Assembly (NCBI GenBank): GCA_934662525.1
Contig: CAKUKJ010000139.1
Coordinates: forward strand, 1 to 6,614
Length of the DNA stretch: 6,614 nt
Source of the DNA: an uncultured Coriobacteriales bacterium
GTDB lineage: Bacteria > Actinomycetota > Coriobacteriia > Coriobacteriales > UMGS124
Reading direction: 5' to 3'
Positions within the stretch are counted from its first letter, which is position 1, and each line of letters opens with the position of its first letter. The position numbers and the translations under genes are program-made. This document shows positions 1 through 5,403 of this stretch, piece after piece. The notes under the pieces are model-generated. The model did no database searches and had not been told where the DNA came from. It saw only the letters and a list, made by a program, of their open reading frames with translations.

Positions 1-139
1 CGTATACAATAGAGGCGGGAGTTTGCCGATGGGATGCCGCCGCGTTAGGGGTGGATGAGAACATGCGGTCGCGTCGATGGCGATTTGGGTTCCGGGGGAT
101 GTCCGGTTGGTTGCGGGTATTGTCTTATGCCAACCAGGA

Positions 140-156
140 GTTGCCAAGCTTGCAAC
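140..156. repeat. Near-palindrome upstream of the AAA-like gene
   Basis: GTTGC at 140-144 and GCAAC at 152-156 are perfect inverted arms around CAAGCTT, and AAGCTT is itself palindromic, so the 17 bases form an almost complete dyad with one extra C. A further CAAC at 131-134 faces GTTG at 140-143. The element lies about 115 bp before the start at 269 and could be an operator or a small hairpin in a leader RNA. I see no convincing -35/-10 pair around it. The remainder of 1-268 shows nothing I can name. Confidence 0.3.
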
Positions 157-268
157 GGCGTCATTGCCGTCCGATCCTGGTCGGGCGCATTTTTATCGGC
201 TCTGGGTGCAGGCGCATGGCGGATGGTAAGATTGCGCTTGAGATACGCTTTGCGGCGAAGGGTCGGCG

Positions 269-1864
269 ATGGAAAAGATTGCGACGGATACGTACGATTT
301 CGAATACGTGAGGGTGAAGGGCTTCACGTATGTCGACAAGACGAGGATTCTGTATCCGTTGGTAGATGAATCCTTCGGAAAGCAGTTCTTTCTCTCGCGC
401 CCTCGTCGCTTCGGCAAATCGCTGCTCATCTCCACGCTGCAGAACCTTTTCGAGGGCAGGCGCGACCTGTTCAAGGGGCTTGCGATAGATTCCCTGCCGT
501 GGGATTGGGCAGCAAAATACCCGGTTATCAGGCTTGATATGAGCCTGTGCTCGGGTGAGACGGTAGAAGAGGTCGGTAACTCCGTTTCGGCGATGTTGCG
601 CCGGGAGTCCGAACGGCTCGGCGTCGCATTGCGTGATGAGGAGAACGTATGCGACCGTTTTGCCGCCTTTGCCGAAGATGTCGCCGAAACGGGGCCGAAC
701 GGGCAATTCGTTCTGCTGGTCGACGAGTACGACAAGCCCCTCACCCGCTGGGTTGGAACACGGGAGGTCCTACCTTTCCAGGCCTTCCTGAAGTCGTTCT
801 ATTCGGTCGTTAAGGCCACAGAGTCCAAACAGCGCTTCTGCCTCATGACGGGCGTGTCAAAGTTCTCAAAAGTGTCCATATTCTCAGATTTGAACAATCT
901 TACCGATATAACGATGGACGTGCGGTTCTCTTCCTTGCTCGGCTATACGCACGACGAGGTTCGTTCGTATTTTCCACGGCGGCTCGAAGCCCTTGCGCAG
1001 AGTCTTGGCACCGACCCCGATGGGGCTTTCGCACGTCTTGCAGACATGTATGACGGCTACTGCTTCGACCGCTCGATGACGCGGGTGTTCAACCCCGTGT
1101 CCCTGGGGCGTTGCCTGGATTCTGCGGACATCCGCTCTTACTGGTTCGAGACGGGAACCCCCGGTTGGCTTATGTCGTACGCCAAGAAGGGTCCCATGGA
1201 GGTCGAGGCTGTCGAGGTTTCCGAGGAGCAGCTGGGCACCTTTGAACCTGCCGAACCTTTCATGCCCGCCGTCCTTTTCCAAACAGGCTACCTGACCATC
1301 AAGGGGCTTGAGGAGCGAGGCCGCCGTCGCTCATATACCCTGGGATTTCCCAACCATGAGGTAGAGGACGGGTTCAATGCCTGGCTTGCCGATACCTATA
1401 CCAAGGACGCCGCCGCGACGAGCTCTTGGCGCAACGCCTGCTACCATTCCGTACGCAGTGGAGACTGCGCCGGTTTTGTCGATGCGCTTTCGGCGCTCTT
1501 TGCGAGCATCGGGTACGACCTTACCGATAGGCTTTCAGAACAGGCCTATCAGTGTGTTGTGGTTGCCATTTTGCGCTATATAGGCGTTGACCTCTCGGCC
1601 GAGATGACCACTTCCCGTGGGCGCGTTGACATGGTCTGCTTTGCGCCGGGCAACGTCATGATCGTCGAGCTGAAGGTCGCGACCGGGCAGGCGGCAGGCG
1701 AGCGCGCTGCCGACGAGGCGATGCGTCAGATTCATGAGCGCGGTTATGCCGAGCGTTTTGCGTGCGATCGGCGCCGGGTCCAGCTGCTCGGCATCTCTTT
1801 CGACTGCCAGAAGCACAACATCGCTGCCTGGAGATGCGAGGGTTTCAAGCCACCCGCCTGCTAG
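269..1864 (+). CDS. AAA-ATPase-like protein with C-terminal PD-(D/E)XK nuclease-like domain (DUF1703 family)
   Basis: This 531-residue protein has the layout of the AAA-ATPase_like / DUF1703 family (PF09820 plus PF08011), whose function is not established. The N-terminus carries the family hallmark FTYVDKT (19-25). SRPRRFGKS (43-51) is a Walker A variant that keeps GKS but has lost the first glycine, which is normal for this family. FVLLVDEYDKP (147-157) is the Walker B region and CLMTGVSKFSK (191-201) resembles sensor 1. YDGYCF (261-266), FNPVSL (274-279) and LFQTGYL (336-342) are typical middle-region motifs. The C-terminus has a PD-(D/E)XK-like core: E424, GRVDM with D454, and IVELK with E467 and K469, then QIHERGYAERF. 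No signal peptide or membrane segment is visible, so it should be cytoplasmic. The start at 269 is supported by GAAGG at 257-261 and by the family-like N-terminus. It stands alone and converges on the flavoprotein gene. Its length is usual for the family. It could be a mobile or defence-related passenger, but nothing in the window proves that. Confidence 0.92.
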   Translation: MEKIATDTYDFEYVRVKGFTYVDKTRILYPLVDESFGKQFFLSRPRRFGKSLLISTLQNLFEGRRDLFKGLAIDSLPWDWAAKYPVIRLDMSLCSGETVEEVGNSVSAMLRRESERLGVALRDEENVCDRFAAFAEDVAETGPNGQFVLLVDEYDKPLTRWVGTREVLPFQAFLKSFYSVVKATESKQRFCLMTGVSKFSKVSIFSDLNNLTDITMDVRFSSLLGYTHDEVRSYFPRRLEALAQSLGTDPDGAFARLADMYDGYCFDRSMTRVFNPVSLGRCLDSADIRSYWFETGTPGWLMSYAKKGPMEVEAVEVSEEQLGTFEPAEPFMPAVLFQTGYLTIKGLEERGRRRSYTLGFPNHEVEDGFNAWLADTYTKDAAATSSWRNACYHSVRSGDCAGFVDALSALFASIGYDLTDRLSEQAYQCVVVAILRYIGVDLSAEMTTSRGRVDMVCFAPGNVMIVELKVATGQAAGERAADEAMRQIHERGYAERFACDRRRVQLLGISFDCQKHNIAAWRCEGFKPPAC

Positions 1865-1998
1865 CGGTGCTGCCTCGGCCCTGGTGGTTTGTCGCTGACG
1901 CCGCGTCTGCCGATTGTCTGCACCCGAACTCGTCCACGAGGTTGGTGAGCTTTTTGCGGGCCGTTTTGGCTGGGTTCGTCGCAGGTACGGCCGCCATG

Positions 1999-2027
1999 GC
2001 CCGTCGCGCTATTCGCGCGCGATGGGC
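1999..2027. repeat. Strong 11-bp hairpin between convergent genes, without a T-tract
   Basis: Bases 1999-2009 pair with 2017-2027 through 11 positions (ten Watson-Crick, one G-T wobble at 2003/2023) around the 7-base loop TATTCGC. It lies 135 bp after the stop at 1864. No run of T follows on either strand, so it is not a classical Rho-independent terminator. It may protect the 3' end of the AAA-gene message, act as a U-less terminator, or be a dispersed intergenic palindrome. The DNA around it (1865-2061) holds no supported gene. Confidence 0.5.
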
Positions 2028-2061
2028 ACCGCGGAGCCGTTTGCGTCTGAGAGTACGGGAT

Positions 2062-2097
2062 AAGGGGCGGCCCGCCGCATGCGGACCAGCCCCTTTC
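2062..2097. terminator. Probable terminator between convergent AAA-like and flavoprotein genes
   Basis: AAGGGGC (2062-2068) pairs perfectly with GCCCCTT (2089-2095). The stem continues with GG (2069-2070) against CC (2086-2087) across a bulged A, and the loop contains the small dyad CCGCATGCGG (2075-2084). On the plus strand the stem is followed by TTCCTGT, a weak T-rich stretch; on the minus strand by ATCCCG. It therefore fits better as a terminator for the plus-strand gene, but it may serve both, lying 65 bp past the flavoprotein stop. A weaker 6-bp stem (2114-2119 with 2136-2141) lies between it and that stop. Confidence 0.55.
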
Positions 2098-2159
2098 CTG
2101 TATCGATTCGGCCCGCCGCTCCCTCCTATTGCCGTGCGGCGCGCGGTCCGCCTGTCGGT

Positions 2160-3602
2160 TTACTTTCCCGCTGCGTAAGCGGCGGCGTTGGCGCCACAGA
2201 TGCGGCCCCAGGTGATGGCGTTTGAGATGGTGAAGCCCATGAAGGCAGAGTTGCAGCTGGTCTCGCCCGCGCAGAACATACCGTCGACCACGGTGCCGTC
2301 AGCACGGATGACCTCGGAGTCTGCATTTCGGGCGATTCCGCCGTAGGTGATGATGACGCAGGGTGTCACGGCGAGAGCAACAAAGGGAGCCTCGAGCTTG
2401 ACGGTGGGGACGCGGCCGAACTCGGTGTCGAACCCTGCGTCGACCGCCGCGTTGTAAGCCTCGATGGTGGCAGCCAGGCCCTCGGCGTCGACGCCCATGG
2501 CCTCGGCGAGCTCCTCGGGTGTTTGGCCGCTGACATACGAGAGGTCTTCGCCGCGATGGGTCTTGCCCTCGGTGGCGTCAACGCAAGCCTGGTCGGAGAC
2601 CATCCAGACGTAGCCCAGCTCGTCCTTGTGCATCTGGTCGAAGACGGGACGGTTGAGGTCCTGGCTCATATAGCCCTTGTTGTCCTCGTTATAGAAGCGC
2701 GTTCCTTCGGCTCCTACGAGAATCATATTGGGCAGGGACGTAAAGCCGTTCACGTTTGCCGCCGCCGAGGTGGGCGTGTATTCGGTCATGATCTCGTAGT
2801 CCTTGAGCACGCACATCATCGAGTCTGTGTGGCTCGTGCAGGCGCCCACATTGCTCGCCATGACGATGCCGTCACCGGTGGACATGGGATGACCGATGCC
2901 CATCGTGCCTGCTACTTCGGGAGTGAACCGCTCGGCCAGCTCGGGGTTGTAGGCATAACCTCCAGAGGCTATGACGAGTGCCTTGCAAGCATAGATGGAA
3001 CCGTCCTCGGTCTTGACGGCCGCAGGCGAGCCGCCCTGCATCGTGATTTCAACAACCTTGGCCTCGGTCTTTACCTCGACCCCTGCGTCCAGCGCCGTCG
3101 CGAGAAGGGCGTCGGTGAGCGCCAGGCCGGCGCCGTCCACGACATGCATCATGGCGAGGGGGCCGTACCCCACGACCGACTCGGACTGGAACGGGACGGC
3201 GCAGCGGTCGATGAGCCAGTCGATGCTTTCGCCGGACTTCTCGACGGTGATGCCCATGAGCTCGGGGTCAAGGCGATATGAGGCGTTGGCTGCAAGGTTG
3301 TCGTACATCTGCTCGTATGTCAGCTCCACGCCCTGGGCCTTTTGGATTTGAGTGTCATATCCGCCGATGAGGCCCTGCGAGGTGGATGTCGTGCCGCCGG
3401 TGGAGACGTTCTTCTCAAGCAGCAGCACCGAAGCGCCGGAGTCCGCTGCTTCGATGGCTGCAGACAGGCCCGCGCCACCTCCACCAATGACAACGACGTC
3501 GTAGGCTGGCGCTTCGCCAGCCAGGGCGACAGCGGGAACGGTTGCGGCCGCCGCGGCGGCTGCGGACGTTGCAAGGAACGACCTGCGGGACAAATTGGTC
3601 AT
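2160..3602 (-). CDS. Tat-exported FAD-dependent oxidoreductase (fumarate reductase/succinate dehydrogenase flavoprotein family, FAD_binding_2)
   Basis: This 480-residue protein is a flavin reductase predicted to act outside the cytoplasmic membrane, probably as a terminal reductase in anaerobic respiration. The N-terminus has a twin-arginine motif SRRSFL (5-10), an alanine-rich hydrophobic stretch and an ALA site (26-28), as in a Tat signal peptide. The FAD-binding Rossmann motif is VVVIGGGGAG (36-45), ending at E63-K64. Further family motifs are GGTTSTSQG (69-77), ASGGYAYNPEL (212-222), STGDGI (241-246), GTRFYNED (300-307), YGGI (420-423) and GMFCAGE (441-447). By eye, the arginines and histidines that bind fumarate in FccA-type enzymes are absent, so the substrate is unknown. 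There is no FMN-binding or haem domain, so electrons must come from a separate partner. The frame could start at 3689, but 3602 is preferred: it has AGGAGG five bases upstream and puts the Tat motif at the N-terminus. Nine cysteines are present. It is divergent from a membrane LuxR regulator, its likely controller. Confidence 0.92.
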   Translation of the reverse strand: MTNLSRRSFLATSAAAAAAATVPAVALAGEAPAYDVVVIGGGGAGLSAAIEAADSGASVLLLEKNVSTGGTTSTSQGLIGGYDTQIQKAQGVELTYEQMYDNLAANASYRLDPELMGITVEKSGESIDWLIDRCAVPFQSESVVGYGPLAMMHVVDGAGLALTDALLATALDAGVEVKTEAKVVEITMQGGSPAAVKTEDGSIYACKALVIASGGYAYNPELAERFTPEVAGTMGIGHPMSTGDGIVMASNVGACTSHTDSMMCVLKDYEIMTEYTPTSAAANVNGFTSLPNMILVGAEGTRFYNEDNKGYMSQDLNRPVFDQMHKDELGYVWMVSDQACVDATEGKTHRGEDLSYVSGQTPEELAEAMGVDAEGLAATIEAYNAAVDAGFDTEFGRVPTVKLEAPFVALAVTPCVIITYGGIARNADSEVIRADGTVVDGMFCAGETSCNSAFMGFTISNAITWGRICGANAAAYAAGK

Positions 3603-3606
3603 GATT

Positions 3607-3613
3607 ACCTCCT
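3607..3613 (-). promoter_or_regulatory. Strong ribosome binding site of the flavoprotein gene
   Basis: Read on the minus strand, AGGAGGT lies at 3613-3607, ending four bases before the ATG at 3602-3600. It is a near-perfect Shine-Dalgarno sequence and decides the start, because the upstream in-frame ATG at 3689 would add 29 residues ahead of the Tat motif. Confidence 0.85.
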
Positions 3614-3681
3614 GGATGGCAGGGCACCTCCCCTTAAGGCGCTCGGTGTTCCCATCATGGCAAACAAGCCCCTGAAGGCGG

Positions 3682-3699
3682 TACCCCAAAAATGTGGGT
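3682..3699. promoter_or_regulatory. Candidate operator: imperfect inverted repeat with A-rich centre
   Basis: ACCCCA (3683-3688) faces TGTGGGT (3693-3699), whose reverse complement is ACCCACA, so the arms match except for one inserted base. They flank a short A-rich core. The element lies about 80 bp upstream of the flavoprotein start and about 115 bp upstream of the proposed transcription start of the LuxR gene, a good place for a regulator acting on both. The binding protein is unknown; the adjacent LuxR protein is a guess. Confidence 0.35.
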
Positions 3700-3729
3700 G
3701 GATCGGGGTAGGCGTCCGAATTTCACTGC

Positions 3730-3743
3730 TGACCAGGCGGTCA
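3730..3743. promoter_or_regulatory. Candidate operator: perfect 5-bp inverted repeat with 4-bp spacer
   Basis: TGACC (3730-3734) and GGTCA (3739-3743) are perfect inverted arms around AGGC. The element sits in the middle of the divergent region, about 55 bp before the extended -10 element of the LuxR gene. Dyads of this size fit binding by a dimer with LuxR-type helix-turn-helix domains, but a 10-base dyad can arise by chance in GC-rich DNA. Confidence 0.3.
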
Positions 3744-3797
3744 TGTGCCGGCAGCTCCGGTGGCTTCGCTGGGCTTTATGGGGGTCGAGGGGAAGGA

Positions 3798-3806
3798 TGG
3801 TATACT
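3798..3806 (+). promoter_or_regulatory. Extended -10 promoter for the LuxR-family gene
   Basis: TGGTATACT contains the TGn extension plus TATACT, which matches the TATAAT consensus at five of six positions. No good -35 hexamer lies 16-18 bp upstream, which is common for extended -10 promoters and would also suit a promoter that needs an activator. Transcription would begin near 3813, giving a leader of about 56 bases before the start at 3869. Confidence 0.5.
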
Positions 3807-3855
3807 TAGGTTTTCATGTTGGCCGCAGCTGGCTTGTATCCCTCCGGCCTGTGAC

Positions 3856-3863
3856 AAAGGGGG
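3856..3863 (+). promoter_or_regulatory. Ribosome binding site of the LuxR-family gene
   Basis: AAAGGGGG ends five bases before the ATG at 3869. It is close to the AAAGGAGG consensus and marks 3869 as the original start of the gene. The later ATG at 4054 has no purine-rich sequence before it. Confidence 0.6.
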
Positions 3864-3868
3864 CCTGG

Positions 3869-4029
3869 ATGGGTGGTTCGCGTTCTATGGCATGGCGTTT
3901 GGGGGTTCCTGTTGTCGGCTTCGGTCTTTTCAAGGCGCTGCTCGACTGGACGTATTCCTCGGCGCTTTCCACGGTTGTCGGGGTCTTTCCCTTCGTCAAT
4001 GACATCCGTTTCTCCCTGCGGCCTCTCTC
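3869..4029 (+). pseudogene. N-terminal part of the membrane LuxR regulator, out of frame with the rest
   Basis: Reading from the ATG at 3869 gives a charged start, then a hydrophobic helix (about residues 11-31, LGVPVVGFGLFKALL onward), then FPFVNDIRFSL. This looks like the first membrane segment of a Coriobacteriia membrane LuxR protein and has its own ribosome binding site. After about 4020 this frame becomes serine- and arginine-rich and stops being protein-like. The next frame back then becomes hydrophobic (AASLAILVVTAC, 4018-4053) and continues through the rest of the gene. Adding one base near CGGCC (4019-4023), or removing one CT unit from CTCTCTC (4023-4029), would join the two parts into a protein of about 491-492 residues, the usual length for the family. 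This is either a real frameshift mutation or a sequence error. Confidence 0.7.
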
Positions 4030-4053
4030 GCCATCCTCGTCGTTACGGCATGT

Positions 4054-5346
4054 ATGTTCGTCGTTTCCTGGAAACGGCCGGCGCTCGTTCCCAGGCGGGC
4101 CGCCTACCTGTGCATGGCACTTCTCGCGGCGGTCAATCTTGTGTCGGGCCTGGGGCTGCTTCGCTCGCTGCCAACCGCCGTCGGCATCGCACTGACGTCT
4201 GCGGCTTACGGCCTGGGGTCCGCTGTGCCCAACGCCGTGTGGCTCGCCCTTATCGCGGCGTTGCCTGCCGGCGAGTGCCTGCTTGCCATAGCGGCTGCCT
4301 ACCTTCTCTCCGCCTTTGTCTCGCCGGTCTTCACCGCCCTGCCTGAGATGGCAGGCTGTCTGGCTGCTTGCGCGGCATGCGCGGCCAGTATCGCGCTGGC
4401 TGCCAAAATGCCCGACGCGCCGCCCTGCGGGCAGGGCGGAGGCCGTCGGCTTGACGTTGAATCGGTCCGCTCCGTCCTCGTGCCAGTCGCGGGTCCCGTC
4501 GCCGTCTTTCTGGCGCTTGAGATGGTCATGGGCCTCGTGATGTCGTTCCAGGTGGCGGGCGACTCGGGCGGCGGGTCCGGCGCCGGGTTCAAGATGCTAG
4601 CCTCTGCCTGCGCCTATGTCTGCTTGATAGCGCTTGCGCTGCGGCGACGCGGGCTTCCCGACATCCGGCTTCTGTTCGAGAAGCCGTTTCCCCTCGTTGC
4701 CCTCGCCCTGGCGCTGCTGCCGTTTGCCAGTAAGTCGTATGAGGTGCTCTTCAGCGCGACGCTTGTGTTTCTCCAGGGTGTGGTGGGGACGTCGGTGCTC
4801 TTCCTGCTGCTTCAAAGCTCTCGAGAGCAAGGCATCCCTACCGTCGCTTGTGTGGCAGCTGTGTCGTTCGTCGCGCGCGCCTTCGTTGTGGCAGGCCTTG
4901 CCCTGGGATGGTCCATCGGGACCGTCGAGGGCGTGGACGCCACGGCCCGCGTTCTCATGGTTGCCGGTGCCGCGCTGTATGCTCTGTCCATGGTGCTGGT
5001 GTGGTCGCTCAGGTCCCGAAGGGTGGAGGACAAGCCTCCGGCTGTGTCGCATGCGCATGCATGCCAGGATGCTGGTGGGGCACCCGGGCAGGTGCCGGTC
5101 GGCAACGCGCCTGCCTCGTTCGACGAGATTGCGGCCCGCCTGGCCCAGGCGCACGCGCTGACGTCCCGCGAGAGGCAGGTGGTGGCGCTTGTTGCCTGTG
5201 GGCGCTCGGCCGTGTACATCGCCGACGAGCTCGGCATTGCCCCCGAGACGGTGCGCAGCTACCTCAAGAGCGCCTATCCCAAACTTGGCGTGCACTCAAA
5301 GCAGGAGCTCATCGATTTGTTTGTGGCTTGCCAGGAGCCCAAGTAG
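4054..5346 (+). CDS. Membrane-anchored LuxR-family transcriptional regulator (main open part of a frameshifted gene)
   Basis: The 430-residue open part is a multi-spanning membrane protein with a C-terminal LuxR-type helix-turn-helix. About ten hydrophobic segments can be seen, among them residues 17-36, 61-93, 141-166, 211-254, 263-285 and 297-318. A soluble linker (319-368) follows. The DNA-binding domain (369-423) starts with LTSRERQV, has the recognition helix around APETVRSYLKS (396-406) and ends with KLGVHSKQELIDLF. With the two segments lying upstream from 3869 the domain would have about twelve spans, as in Coriobacteriia one-component regulators whose membrane part is thought to sense small molecules. 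The ATG at 4054 lacks a ribosome binding site and cuts off the first segments, so it is probably not the native start. If the frameshift is real, function is doubtful. It is divergent from the flavoprotein gene and ends 25 bp from the convergent second regulator. The ligand is unknown. Confidence 0.88.
   Translation: MFVVSWKRPALVPRRAAYLCMALLAAVNLVSGLGLLRSLPTAVGIALTSAAYGLGSAVPNAVWLALIAALPAGECLLAIAAAYLLSAFVSPVFTALPEMAGCLAACAACAASIALAAKMPDAPPCGQGGGRRLDVESVRSVLVPVAGPVAVFLALEMVMGLVMSFQVAGDSGGGSGAGFKMLASACAYVCLIALALRRRGLPDIRLLFEKPFPLVALALALLPFASKSYEVLFSATLVFLQGVVGTSVLFLLLQSSREQGIPTVACVAAVSFVARAFVVAGLALGWSIGTVEGVDATARVLMVAGAALYALSMVLVWSLRSRRVEDKPPAVSHAHACQDAGGAPGQVPVGNAPASFDEIAARLAQAHALTSRERQVVALVACGRSAVYIADELGIAPETVRSYLKSAYPKLGVHSKQELIDLFVACQEPK
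5049..5064. other. Alternating purine-pyrimidine tract containing a 12-bp palindrome
   Basis: Sixteen bases alternate strictly between purine and pyrimidine, and 5049-5060 (GCATGCGCATGC) is a perfect palindrome. It lies inside the linker-coding part of the LuxR gene and encodes a His-Ala-His-Ala-Cys stretch. Such tracts can adopt Z-DNA or cruciform structure, but the stretch may simply reflect codon use. Confidence 0.3.
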
Positions 5347-5403
5347 GGAACTTGTCCCGAAACTGTCGGTGTCAGAACTCATCTACGAGGTCGATGAGCT
5401 CCT
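5303..5403. repeat. 13-bp inverted repeat joining the 3' ends of two convergent LuxR genes
   Basis: AGGAGCTCATCGA at 5303-5315 is repeated exactly as its reverse complement at 5391-5403. Each arm lies in the HTH-coding end of one regulator and encodes the shared ELID residues, so common ancestry of the domains explains it. The 75-base interval contains both stop codons and the 25-bp gap (5347-5371), which has only a 4-bp hairpin (5346-5349 with 5355-5358) and no terminator that I can see. Either transcript could fold this 13-bp stem, or the two messages could pair there. Confidence 0.6.

Noticed and set aside
3..10. TATACAAT at the left edge resembling a -10 promoter element
   Set aside because: Any -35 element would lie outside the window, and it would leave a leader of about 250 bases; it cannot be supported.
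1..311. Open frame on the plus strand from the left edge to 311, with possible starts such as the ATG at 51
   Set aside because: The product is arginine-rich with no recognisable motif, overlaps the well-supported start at 269 and lacks a good ribosome binding site.
161..744. Long minus-strand open frames over the 5' part of the AAA-like gene
   Set aside because: They are opposite-strand shadows of a gene with clear family motifs, have skewed composition and no recognisable domain.
1927..1955. Small hairpin (AACTCGT against ACGAGGTT) followed by TTTTT, as a possible terminator for the AAA-like gene
   Set aside because: The loop is only two bases, the stem has a bulge, and the T-run begins ten bases after the stem rather than directly behind it.
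1845..1997. A 50-codon minus-strand frame beginning ATGGCGGCC and containing KKLTNLVDEFG
   Set aside because: No ribosome binding site precedes it, it overlaps the 3' end of the AAA-like gene, and the likeness to the LuxR ending ELIDLVDEF is too short to matter.
2523..3281. A 252-codon plus-strand frame across the flavoprotein gene
   Set aside because: It is antisense to a gene with clear FAD-binding motifs, and its product matches no family I know; such frames are common opposite GC-rich genes.
3682..3688. TACCCCA as a NarL-type heptamer box
   Set aside because: It matches the TACYYMT pattern at six of seven positions, but one short half-site with no properly spaced partner is not evidence of a NarL site.
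4003..4053. Programmed -1 ribosomal frameshift as an explanation for the broken LuxR frame
   Set aside because: I see no slippery heptamer of the X XXY YYZ type and no clear stimulatory structure; mutation or sequence error is simpler.
4597..5295. Long minus-strand frame across the first LuxR gene
   Set aside because: It is the antisense shadow of the membrane and HTH-coding frame; its product is rich in His, Arg and Gly without domain features.
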